Source of the DNA: an uncultured Caryophanales bacterium
GTDB lineage: Bacteria; Bacillota_I; Bacilli_A; RFN20; CAG-826
Direction of reading: 5' to 3'
Length of the DNA stretch: 11,752 bases
NCBI GenBank assembly: GCA_946622925.1
Contig: CAMOQM010000020.1
Span: 1-11,752 of the forward strand
Part shown: positions 1 through 6,202 of the stretch, one piece after another
Layout of the letters: each line of letters opens with the position of its first letter
How positions within the stretch are numbered: position 1 is the stretch's first letter
Translations under genes and position numbers: made by a program
Notes under the pieces: generated by a model
Told to the model about the DNA's origin: nothing
Databases searched by the model: none
Seen by the model: only the letters and a program-made list of their open reading frames with translations

Positions 1-363
1 ATCGAGGATGACGGCCTTAGGATAACGCTTTAGTAACAAGGCATTAGCTAAGCCGTGTTCAAAGCGTTTGCCTAGGAGTCCGCCAAGGATCAAGACTTCG
101 CCTTTAAATTGTTGCAAAGCGAATTCCGTATCGGTGACGTCTTTTTCAACGGGCAGCTTAATCATCTTGACGTTAGAGGCGACTAATTCAAGATAAGCGC
201 TATAGGAAATGGAATCGAAATCGCCGATGGCTTCATGCATCTTGATGCCGTTTCTTAAACAGAATAAGGCTCCGGCATCCACCCCAACCACATAATTGCC
301 AAAGCAAACATGTTTGGCTAGAACCGGAGAGACGTTTTGGCTTAGGACTAGGATGGTTTCCAT
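1..363 (-). CDS. thiN: Thiamine pyrophosphokinase, N-terminal part (cut by window edge)
   Basis: Transfers pyrophosphate from ATP to thiamine, giving the cofactor thiamine pyrophosphate in the cytoplasm. The first 121 residues are present; the protein runs off the left edge, so the C-terminal thiamine-binding part (family length about 210) is not seen. Visible family motifs are VDAGA at 28-32, the acidic GDFDS at 47-51 (metal and ATP binding), KDVTDTE at 74-80, and GGLLGKRFEH at 94-103 followed by LAN at 105-107. The ATG lies one base after the ung stop codon, and its Shine-Dalgarno (TGGAGG) sits inside the end of ung, so it is probably translationally coupled to ung. The motif spacing matches the Bacillus ThiN/TPK family. 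The family call is firm; the gene end cannot be judged. Confidence 0.88.
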   Translation of the reverse strand, partial: METILVLSQNVSPVLAKHVCFGNYVVGVDAGALFCLRNGIKMHEAIGDFDSISYSAYLELVASNVKMIKLPVEKDVTDTEFALQQFKGEVLILGGLLGKRFEHGLANALLLKRYPKAVILD

Positions 364-364
364 G

Positions 365-1024
365 TTAATTCCTCCAATCGATGGGTTTGATTCCGTTTTT
401 GATCAAATAATCATTACATTTAGAGAAATGGGCGCAGCCAAACCAACCACCTCGATTAGCGGACAAGGGCGAAGGATGGTTGGCCATAAGGACCAAATGA
501 TTAGGGGCATGCACGTATTTTTCGAAACGTTTGGCAAAGCTTCCCCAAAATAAGAAAACGATAGGTTGGGGCAAAGTATCTAGATAGGAGAAGACGTCCG
601 CCATAAACTCTTCATAGCCGATATCGCGGTGGCTAAGTGGCAAATGGGCGTCGACGGAAAGGAAGGCGTTAAGAAGTAGCACCCCTTGCTTGGCCCAAGG
701 CGTTAGATCCCCATTTTCATAATCCATCTTAACCCCGATGTCATTTTCTATTTCGCGGTAGATATTCCTAAGGGATGGGGGCAGGATGGTACCTTTAGGA
801 ACCGAAAAACTTAGTCCCATGGCTTGGCCTGGTTCATGGTAAGGATCTTGCCCTAAAATAACGACCTTAACTTGGCTAGGCGGGGTCAATTCAAAAGCCT
901 TGAACATATCCTTTCTTGGAGGATAAACGACGTTATGGGCATAAGCTTCATCTAAGGTCTTATGGAGTTTAATCGCATACTCCTTTTGCCCCGTTTCCTT
1001 AAAGAAATCACTCCACGGATTCAT
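365..1024 (-). CDS. ung: Uracil-DNA glycosylase, family 1
   Basis: Removes uracil from DNA after cytosine deamination or dUTP misincorporation, the first step of base excision repair. Its 219 residues match the family's usual length. The water-activating loop GQDPYH is at 58-63 (catalytic Asp60), the uracil-stacking Phe is at 73, the uracil-recognition Asn119 lies in LLLN (116-119), and the DNA-intercalating loop HPSPLSA is at 183-189 (His183, Leu187), followed by RGGWFGCAHFSKCN. The strand after LLLN reads AFLSVDAHLPLSH, where the usual consensus resembles T-x-LTVR-x6-SH, so the common Thr and Arg are replaced by Ala and Asp. The start ATG overlaps the stop of the upstream 121-residue gene (ATGA), and the stop TAA is one base before thiN, so the three genes form one unit. 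Confidence 0.97.
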   Translation of the reverse strand: MNPWSDFFKETGQKEYAIKLHKTLDEAYAHNVVYPPRKDMFKAFELTPPSQVKVVILGQDPYHEPGQAMGLSFSVPKGTILPPSLRNIYREIENDIGVKMDYENGDLTPWAKQGVLLLNAFLSVDAHLPLSHRDIGYEEFMADVFSYLDTLPQPIVFLFWGSFAKRFEKYVHAPNHLVLMANHPSPLSANRGGWFGCAHFSKCNDYLIKNGIKPIDWRN

Positions 1025-1386
1025 AATTGGCCTCCATGGTAATTGGGGTCCTTAGCCATATTGATATTAGCTAATTTCTTAAAGAAGAAGCCAAGCAGCC
1101 AAAACGTTAAGGCTAGCCCGGTAAAGACCCAAAAGGTAATCATTAACCCCATGAAAAGCGGCTTATTGGTAGCCTGGGAGAATAATATCGAGAAGGCTAA
1201 ACCTCCGAAAAGGAAAAGTAAAAAGGTCGAAAAACCAAAACGCATGCAAAGCAAATAAAGTTTGGTATACCTTTCCACTTGGCGGGAACGGTCACTTGAC
1301 TTTACTTTGGTGGGTTTTTCTTTAACTGGCTTATCGTAGATTTTCTCATCCACGACTTCCACATCGATGATTTCGGGGTTTTCCAT
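1021..1386 (-). CDS. Hypothetical two-helix membrane protein, 121 residues
   Basis: I do not recognise this family. Residues 1-41 are hydrophilic and highly charged, with an acidic stretch first (ENPEIIDVEVVDE) and then Lys/Arg-rich. Two hydrophobic segments follow at about 44-70 and 77-102, separated by a short polar loop (QATNK). The tail reads KKLANINMAKDPNYHGGQL. There is no signal peptide and no Cys pair. The basic stretch before the first helix and the KK after the second suggest that both termini are cytoplasmic, with a very short outside loop. It is the first gene of a unit: a strong terminator ends just upstream, and its TGA stop overlaps the ung ATG. The start is supported by GGTAGGA about 8 bases upstream. 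The overlap with ung implies co-expression, not necessarily shared function. Confidence 0.85.
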   Translation of the reverse strand: MENPEIIDVEVVDEKIYDKPVKEKPTKVKSSDRSRQVERYTKLYLLCMRFGFSTFLLFLFGGLAFSILFSQATNKPLFMGLMITFWVFTGLALTFWLLGFFFKKLANINMAKDPNYHGGQL

Positions 1387-1440
1387 AGGAATATCCTACC
1401 TAATTATCTACGATTATCAATGAAATCTGCCTTTTTGCCC
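1387..1440 (-). promoter_or_regulatory. Probable promoter region of the membrane protein-ung-thiN unit
   Basis: This 54-base gap lies between the terminator of the flavodiiron gene and the first gene of the next unit, so it should carry the promoter. Reading on the minus strand, two GATAAT hexamers resembling -10 elements occur at 1418-1413 and 1408-1403, ten bases apart. No convincing TTGACA-like -35 box sits at the right distance from either. The Shine-Dalgarno and start lie in an imperfect palindrome (TAGGA TAT TCCTA), which could weakly mask the ribosome site. The function is inferred mainly from position. Confidence 0.3.
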
Positions 1441-1474
1441 TATTAGAAAAACGAGCCTAGTTTCCTAAGCCCGT
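1441..1474 (-). terminator. Intrinsic terminator of the flavodiiron fusion gene
   Basis: On the minus strand the arms ACGGGCTTAG and CTAGGCTCGT pair over 10 bases (two G-U pairs), closed by a GAAA tetraloop, and are followed by a run of five T and then CTAATA. The hairpin starts 8 bases after the TAA stop of the gene. A GNRA loop with a U-tract is a classic rho-independent terminator, so the next unit needs its own promoter. Confidence 0.9.
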
Positions 1475-1482
1475 TATATCTA

Positions 1483-3351
1483 TTATAGTTCGACCTTTTC
1501 GAAGTCGGTGGCCGGATGCTTGCACAAGGGGCAAACATAATCCGGAGGCAAAACCTCGCCTTCATAGACGAAGCCGCAGATCTTACATCTCCACCCATAT
1601 TTCTTAGGCGCGTTAGGATCGGCTTTGGGCGGAACCGGTAAGGGCTTAGGTTTGATATTGGCGAAGTAGTAAGCGTAAGTGACCGAAGGAACGTTATTAA
1701 GGACCCTAGCTTCGGTAATCTCAGCGATAAAGAGGACGTGGTTGCCACATTCGATAGTCTCAGTGACCTTGCAAGAGATGAAGGCGTTAGATTGCTCGGT
1801 TAGATAATATAAACCGTTCTCGCTCCGTTTGACTTTATTTTCAAAGCCCACGAACTTATCAACGTTCCTACCAGATTGGAAGCCAAATCTCTTAAAGGTG
1901 CCAAAGTCGGCGGTTTCGTCTAATACCGAGATATTGAAGACACCGGTTTCCCGGATGGTATCCGCGGAGAAATTGGCGACGTTGACCGAAAGCATGACCA
2001 AATTGGGCTTATCGGAGACCTGGAAGAAGGAATTATTGATGGAGGCATTATCCCTGCCATCTTTCCCCTTGGTGACCAAAGCGAACAAACCATAAGAGAG
2101 TTTAAACATCGCGGAGGTATCGACGATGCCACCCTTCTCTTCGACTTTCTTTTCTTCGGGACGGATGGAAGCGACCACGGCTTCGGCGATCTTATCGAGG
2201 CTAGGAAGTTGGTTTTCCTTTAAGGAAGAAGCGATGGTTAAGGAATCTTCGATGAAGGTAAAGCCTTCCAAATCGCCAATGATGCGTTTCATATTGGATT
2301 TGGCCGCGGGCGCCCAAGAACCATTTTCGACAAAAGCCACGGTCCGGTAACGGAGCTTATGGTTAGCTAAGTCATGGAGGAAGTCTTCCATCTTAACGAA
2401 AACTCCAGCGTTATAGGTAGTCGCGCATAAGCAAATGGTCTTGACCCTAAAGGCTTCGGCAACTAGAACCGAGGAATCGGTTTTAGAAACATCATAGATA
2501 ACGACGTTGCGAATACCCCTGCTTACGATTTTTGAAGCCAGGATTTCAGCTGCATTGGCGGTATCTCCATAAACCGAGGAATAGGCAATCATGACCCCAT
2601 CGGGATCATCGGGGGTATAGGTGGCCCAATTCTGATAATAGCCGAGTAAGGGATTGAGATTACCTTTATGGATAGGACCATGGAGCGGGCAAATCATATT
2701 GATTTCGATAGTCGCGGCTTTCTTTAAGGTCGCCACGACTTGATCGCCATATTTACCGACGATATTGGTGTAATATCTTCTGGCCTCGGCGATATCGAAA
2801 TTCTTGGGGGAAGCATAGATATCCCCATTTAAGGCCCCGAAAGTTCCAAAGGCATCGGCGCTATAGAGGACTTTCTCGCTGACTTCGTAGGTCATCATGA
2901 CCTCCGGCCAGTGGACCATGGGGGCGAAGACGAAGGTAAATGTATGCTTGCCGATATTAAGGGTGTCGCCTTCTTTAACGATTAGGAAGTTAGCTTTGAT
3001 ATTGGGGAAGAAGTTAAGCAGGAACTTCTGGGCCATCGCGTTGATGACGATGGTGGTCTCGGGATGACGGAGCAATAACTCACCGATATTAGCGGCATGG
3101 TCTGGCTCCATATGGTTGACGATTAGGTAATCGAGTTTACGGTCGCCTAATAAATAAGCTAAGTTATCGTAATAGACGTCGCTTACCGCCCTATCGACGG
3201 TATCTAGGACCAAAGTCTTCTCGTCTAAGTAGAGATAGGAGTTATAGGAAGCCCCGTTTTCTAGCGGATAGACGTTTTCGAAAAGATGGATGCGGCGATC
3301 GCTGCCACCGATGTAGTACAACCCATCGGAAATTTGGATTTCATTATGCAT
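1483..3351 (-). CDS. Flavodiiron protein fused to flavin-reductase-like and rubredoxin domains
   Basis: Predicted cytoplasmic enzyme that reduces O2 to water, or NO to N2O, protecting anaerobic metabolism. Domain 1 (about 1-245) is a metallo-beta-lactamase-like diiron site with the full ligand set: His80, Glu82, Asp84 and His85 (HMEPDH), His147 (APMVHWPE), Asp166 (SADAFG) and His224 (CPLHGP). Domain 2 (about 252-395) is a flavodoxin with an FMN loop at SSVYGDTANA (258-267). Domain 3 (about 412-568) resembles the flavin-reductase half of high-molecular-weight rubredoxin (KLSYGLFALV, FGFQSGRNVDKF). After a Pro-rich linker, domain 4 (585-622) is a short rubredoxin with Cys589/592 and Cys607/610, only 14 residues between the pairs, where classical rubredoxin has about 29. 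The start is supported by AGAGG 7 bases upstream. It is a single-gene unit with its own terminator. The electron donor (NADH or a separate reductase) is not in the window. Confidence 0.95.
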   Translation of the reverse strand: MHNEIQISDGLYYIGGSDRRIHLFENVYPLENGASYNSYLYLDEKTLVLDTVDRAVSDVYYDNLAYLLGDRKLDYLIVNHMEPDHAANIGELLLRHPETTIVINAMAQKFLLNFFPNIKANFLIVKEGDTLNIGKHTFTFVFAPMVHWPEVMMTYEVSEKVLYSADAFGTFGALNGDIYASPKNFDIAEARRYYTNIVGKYGDQVVATLKKAATIEINMICPLHGPIHKGNLNPLLGYYQNWATYTPDDPDGVMIAYSSVYGDTANAAEILASKIVSRGIRNVVIYDVSKTDSSVLVAEAFRVKTICLCATTYNAGVFVKMEDFLHDLANHKLRYRTVAFVENGSWAPAAKSNMKRIIGDLEGFTFIEDSLTIASSLKENQLPSLDKIAEAVVASIRPEEKKVEEKGGIVDTSAMFKLSYGLFALVTKGKDGRDNASINNSFFQVSDKPNLVMLSVNVANFSADTIRETGVFNISVLDETADFGTFKRFGFQSGRNVDKFVGFENKVKRSENGLYYLTEQSNAFISCKVTETIECGNHVLFIAEITEARVLNNVPSVTYAYYFANIKPKPLPVPPKADPNAPKKYGWRCKICGFVYEGEVLPPDYVCPLCKHPATDFEKVEL

Positions 3352-3453
3352 ATTTTTACCTCTAGGTAATCTTAACTTAATAAAAGCTTTTAAGGAAGGG
3401 GCATAAAGAAAACCAAGCGCTTTAATGTGGACCCCATAATTCGGACAGTCTAG
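3352..3453 (-). promoter_or_regulatory. Promoter and leader region of the flavodiiron gene, with a palindrome
   Basis: The region lies between the lrgAB terminator and the flavodiiron start, so it should hold that gene's promoter. It is AT-rich near the gene. On the minus strand, TTGGTT followed 17 bases later by TTAAAA, or TAAGAT close to the start, are weak -35/-10 candidates; neither is convincing. A perfect 12-base palindrome (TAAAAGCTTTTA, 3381-3392) overlaps the candidate -10 area and could be a repressor operator. A second short palindrome (AAGCGCTT) lies about 25 bases further upstream. The regulator is unknown. Confidence 0.35.
3381..3392. repeat. 12-base perfect palindrome, candidate operator
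   Basis: TAAAAGCTTTTA equals its own reverse complement. It lies 30 bases before the flavodiiron start codon, where a repressor would block transcription. It matches no operator consensus that I can name, and AT-rich palindromes of this length can arise by chance in such a region. Confidence 0.4.
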
Positions 3454-3483
3454 AAAAAACCGTGGCCTAAATAGGCGAGGTTT
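3454..3483 (-). terminator. Intrinsic terminator of lrgAB
   Basis: On the minus strand, outer arms AAACC and GGTTT enclose an inner GCCTA/TAGGC hairpin, with a small internal loop (TC against CAC), and are followed by a run of six T ending at 3454. It begins 17 bases after the lrgB stop. The stem is less perfect than the other two terminators in the window, but the layout and the U-tract fit termination. A T-rich stretch on the other side could let it act in both directions. Confidence 0.75.
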
Positions 3484-3500
3484 CCGTTTTTAGAATGACT

Positions 3501-4238
3501 TTAACGGACTATCAAATTCACAATTAAAGCGATGACGACCGTCACCAAACCATTGGTGATAATAGAGATACTAGCGATGGCCCCGGCCCTAGAAGAATAA
3601 TCAAAGGCTTTGCTAGTTCCGATCGCGTGGCTCGCGCTTCCTAGCGATAAGCCCACCACCACATCGTTACGGTCGCGGAATAGCTTAATGAATAATGGCC
3701 CTAAGGTTGCCCCCACTACTCCGGTTAAGGCCACGACGGTGACGGTAAGGGAAGCGTAATTGGTCGCGCCTAAGATACCCGCTATCTCGGTGGCGATGGC
3801 CGTGGTAACGCCTCTAGGGAATAAAGCGAACATCAAATCGCGTTCTAATCCTAATAATTTAGAAATGCCCCACACCGATAAGACGGAAGACAAACTGCCG
3901 ACAATAGAAGCCACCAAGATGGCTAACCAGTTCTCTTTGATGACGTGGCGGTTTAAATATAAAGGCAAAGCCAAAGAAACCGTAACGGGGCCTAGCAAAA
4001 TATCAAAGATGTTACAGGCGGCCTTATATTGCTCGGTTTGGGCCGAGATAAGTTCGGGGTTAAGCTGGCCATTAATTACGAAGACCATCAAAAGGATATA
4101 GCCGATTACGAAGATGATGGTCCATAGCAGGGGATTGAAAATCGGGGTATGGAACTTCTTTTGTAACCAAGCGAAAAGGAAATAGATGCATAAGGTCAAG
4201 AAGACATAGAACAAAGGCGAAGTGAAGATGGCGATCAT
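3501..4238 (-). CDS. lrgB: LrgB/CidB-family membrane protein
   Basis: Integral membrane partner of LrgA. In Gram-positive bacteria this pair affects murein hydrolase activity and overflow-metabolite (pyruvate) handling; plant and bacterial relatives transport glycolate or pyruvate. The 245 residues are hydrophobic almost throughout, with several membrane segments. The family signatures are visible: PRGVTTAIATEIAG at about 141-154, TGVVGATLGP in the next helix, and GLSLGSASHAIGTSKAF in the C-terminal third. The length is slightly above the common 220-240. The ATG overlaps the lrgA TGA stop (ATGA), so the two are translationally coupled. The transported compound cannot be told from the sequence. 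Confidence 0.93.
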   Translation of the reverse strand: MIAIFTSPLFYVFLTLCIYFLFAWLQKKFHTPIFNPLLWTIIFVIGYILLMVFVINGQLNPELISAQTEQYKAACNIFDILLGPVTVSLALPLYLNRHVIKENWLAILVASIVGSLSSVLSVWGISKLLGLERDLMFALFPRGVTTAIATEIAGILGATNYASLTVTVVALTGVVGATLGPLFIKLFRDRNDVVVGLSLGSASHAIGTSKAFDYSSRAGAIASISIITNGLVTVVIALIVNLIVR

Positions 4239-4648
4239 GGCTCTACCTCACTTTCCACGGGAGGGTTAGTCTCCTGCTTTTTGCGCCTATGTTTGTCTTG
4301 GAGATAAAGAGTTAGTTTCACGGCCCAATAGGTCGCGGTAAAGGAAATGATGAAGCCCCCAAAGATGATAATAATTAGCTTCCACCATATTTGGGATATG
4401 ACCTCTATCCTATTTAATATCATGACCGCCCCGGGCACGAAGAAGATACCCATGTTGGCGATGAAGAATTGGCCGACGTCTTCGATATCTTTGCTTTTGA
4501 CCACTCCCGCGATAAGGAAGATGAACATCAAAATCATTCCAATTAGCGATCCCGGAAAGGAAAAATGGATAAGCGAAAGCAAATAGGAAATCACCGTGCC
4601 GACAAGGGCAAAGGCGATAATGATGATAAGCTGCTTAAAGATTTTCAT
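4235..4648 (-). CDS. lrgA: LrgA/CidA-family holin-like membrane protein
   Basis: Small membrane protein, 137 residues, that acts with LrgB. Four hydrophobic segments lie at about 5-25, 33-50, 62-78 and 88-112, followed by a basic then acidic cytoplasmic tail (DKHRRKKQ...ESEVEP). Family motifs are FPGSLIGMIL (31-40) and NMGIFFVPGAVMI (65-77). I chose the ATG at 4648. A longer reading frame from a TTG at 4711 would translate straight through the rplQ terminator hairpin (its first residues are Pro/Gly/Phe-rich), so it is not credible. The chosen ATG has almost no Shine-Dalgarno (AAGCCG), which leaves the start less certain than the family call. The stop TGA overlaps lrgB. Confidence 0.88.
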   Translation of the reverse strand: MKIFKQLIIIIAFALVGTVISYLLSLIHFSFPGSLIGMILMFIFLIAGVVKSKDIEDVGQFFIANMGIFFVPGAVMILNRIEVISQIWWKLIIIIFGGFIISFTATYWAVKLTLYLQDKHRRKKQETNPPVESEVEP

Positions 4649-4659
4649 TCGGCTTAATA

Positions 4660-4665
4660 ATTGTA
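4660..4665 (-). promoter_or_regulatory. Candidate -10 box for lrgAB
   Basis: TACAAT on the minus strand matches five of six bases of the TATAAT consensus and falls between the rplQ terminator and the lrgA start. No good -35 box lies 16-18 bases upstream; that position is the terminator's 3' arm and T-run. If it is used, transcription would begin about five bases before the ATG, giving a nearly leaderless mRNA, which would fit the missing ribosome binding site. Confidence 0.25.
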
Positions 4666-4676
4666 GGAAAAAGGGC

Positions 4677-4706
4677 AAGAAAAAACCACCCCCAGGCGGA
4701 GGTGGT
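4677..4706 (-). terminator. Intrinsic terminator ending the ribosomal protein operon
   Basis: On the minus strand the arms ACCACCTCC and GGGGGTGGT pair over 9 bases (one G-U) around a GCCT loop, followed directly by TTTTTTCTT. It starts 12 bases after the rplQ stop codon. This is a strong GC-rich rho-independent terminator and marks the end of the spc/alpha operon. Confidence 0.93.
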
Positions 4707-4718
4707 ATCAAGTTGGAT

Positions 4719-5129
4719 TTACTCAGCCCAACGGACTAAGACGACTTCAGCGGCATCGCCACGGCGTTCGCCAAGCTTATAGGACTTGGTGTAACCGCCT
4801 TTGCGAGCGGCCATGCGGGGTCCGATTTCCTTGAAGAGGACTTCGAGGGCATCCTGACCTTTGGCGTTCTTAACGGTGGGACGGAGGACTTGGGCGGCCT
4901 GGCGGATAGCGTGGAGGCGATATTTCTCTTCACGCTTGGCCAAGGTGACCAAGTGGTCGGCCAAGGTCCTTAATTCCTTGACGACGCCCGAGGTGACTTT
5001 GACTTCGCCATTTAAGACGAGGTCGGTCACGACGTTGCGGAGCATCGATTTGTTCTTCGATGCGGTATAACCGGTTTTGAAACGGACACCGGTCTTACCA
5101 TGGACGTTCTTTCTTCCTTGTGCAGCCAT
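4719..5129 (-). CDS. rplQ: 50S ribosomal protein L17
   Basis: Large-subunit protein near the exit tunnel. The 136 residues include the family core: KSMLRNVVTDLVLNGEV (27-43), KELRTLADHLVTLAKR, and the C-terminal GPRMAARKGGYTKSYKLGERRGDAAE. The N-terminus (MAAQGRKNVHGKTGVRF..., about 26 residues before the conserved SMLRN) is roughly a dozen residues longer than in Bacillus L17. The start is supported by TAGGAGAA, which overlaps the rpoA stop region. It is the last gene of the operon, with its terminator just downstream. Confidence 0.97.
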   Translation of the reverse strand: MAAQGRKNVHGKTGVRFKTGYTASKNKSMLRNVVTDLVLNGEVKVTSGVVKELRTLADHLVTLAKREEKYRLHAIRQAAQVLRPTVKNAKGQDALEVLFKEIGPRMAARKGGYTKSYKLGERRGDAAEVVLVRWAE

Positions 5130-5131
5130 TG

Positions 5132-6136
5132 TTATTCTCCTACGTAATCGCGGAAGTGGAGGCCGTTAGCGGCGAGCTTCTCCTTGACTTCCTTGAGTGA
5201 TTTCTTGCCAAGGTTGCGGACCTTCATCATCTCTTCCTCGCTCTTTTGGGTGAGTTCTAAGACGGTGGAGATACCAGCGCGCTTTAGGCAGTTGTTGGAA
5301 CGGACGCTGAGATCGAGTTCTTCGATCAGCATGTTCTGGAATTTGTTTTCTTCCTGTTTGACGACTTCCTTGACGAGTTGGTAGCCGGTGACCTTGTCTT
5401 CCAAGGCGACGAATTGATTGAAGTGGGAGACCAATAGTTGGGCGGCAAGGGCCACGGCTTCGTGGGGCTTGATGGAACCATCGGTGGTGACTTCGAGGGT
5501 CAATTCATCGAATTTGGAGTCGTGGAGGACACGGGTCGGCTCGACCGAGTAGGCGACCTTGACGACGGGGGAGTAGTTGGAGTCGGTGGTGATGACGCCG
5601 ACGGTTTCGATATGACGCTCAGCTTTGTTGGCTTCGGCGGTGGCATAGCCACGGCCATTGGCGGCGTAGATGGTCATCTTGAGGTGGCCTTCGGCGTTAA
5701 GGTGGGCGATTTCGAGATCAGGATTGCAAACCGAGACGAAGGCGGGAAGTTCGAGATCGCCGGCCTTGACGGTGGCGGGTCCTTTGACATCCACTTCGAT
5801 GCGCTTCAAATCGGAGGTGTTCTCATCGATCTTGAGGACGAGGTCCTTAAGATTGAGGATGATGGCGGTGACGTCTTCTTCCACGCCTTTTAAAGCGGTG
5901 AATTCATGACGGGCGCCTTCGATTTCGACGGCGACGACGCTGGCCCCGGGAAGGGCGGAGAGGAGAACGCGGCGTAAGGCGTTGCCAAGGGTGATGCCGA
6001 AGCCTCTTTCAAGGGGGCTCACGACGATCTTGGCGTAGTTCTCGGATTCGTCGTTGACTTCGATTTCGATGTTGACGGGTTCAAACGGATTGGGGAGTTT
6101 CATCTCCTCGTTTTTATTGGTGGCTTTGTTGGCCAT
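5132..6136 (-). CDS. rpoA: DNA-directed RNA polymerase subunit alpha
   Basis: Alpha subunit; its dimer is the platform for RNA polymerase assembly. The 334 residues comprise an N-terminal domain (about 1-245) with the assembly motif PLERGFGITLGNALRRVLLS (41-60), a linker rich in Lys/Glu/Gln, and a C-terminal domain (about 268-330) that contacts UP-element DNA and activators. In the latter, LDLSVRSNNCLKRAGI carries Arg279 and Asn282, equivalent to E. coli Arg265 and Asn268, and NLGKKS carries the conserved Lys. About 10 extra polar residues precede the domain start. A strong TAGGAGGA lies 6 bases before the ATG. It is separated from rpsK by a 60-base gap that holds a hairpin, the longest gap inside this operon. 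Confidence 0.98.
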   Translation of the reverse strand: MANKATNKNEEMKLPNPFEPVNIEIEVNDESENYAKIVVSPLERGFGITLGNALRRVLLSALPGASVVAVEIEGARHEFTALKGVEEDVTAIILNLKDLVLKIDENTSDLKRIEVDVKGPATVKAGDLELPAFVSVCNPDLEIAHLNAEGHLKMTIYAANGRGYATAEANKAERHIETVGVITTDSNYSPVVKVAYSVEPTRVLHDSKFDELTLEVTTDGSIKPHEAVALAAQLLVSHFNQFVALEDKVTGYQLVKEVVKQEENKFQNMLIEELDLSVRSNNCLKRAGISTVLELTQKSEEEMMKVRNLGKKSLKEVKEKLAANGLHFRDYVGE

Positions 6137-6168
6137 TGGTTTTCCTCCTATGTGTTCAAGCGTATTTT

Positions 6169-6202
6169 GGTTAATCTGGGGATTACCCCACTAAGATTAA
6201 CC
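6169..6202 (-). promoter_or_regulatory. Bulged RNA hairpin over the rpsK stop codon, upstream of rpoA
   Basis: On the minus strand, arm GGTTAATCT pairs perfectly over 9 bases with AGATTAACC. Inside, after a one-sided TAGT bulge, GGGG pairs with CCCC around a TAAT loop. The 5' arm contains the last codon and TAA stop of rpsK, and an in-frame TAG lies in the bulge. No T-run follows (the next bases are AAAATACG), so it is not an ordinary terminator. The rpoA ribosome site lies about 20 bases downstream and is not covered. Possible roles are mRNA processing or stability, a protein-binding site, or adjusting rpoA expression relative to the ribosomal genes. The structure is seen directly; the function is inferred. 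Confidence 0.7.

Noticed and set aside
4649..4711. A longer lrgA starting at TTG 4711, adding 21 residues rich in Pro, Gly and Phe
   Set aside because: The extra codons are the rplQ terminator stem and its T-run; the conserved family begins at the ATG at 4648.
5438..5893. Plus-strand open frame of 151 residues, Gly/Asp/Val-rich
   Set aside because: It is antisense to rpoA; its Gly-Asp repetition mirrors rpoA codon use, and no ribosome site or family resemblance is seen.
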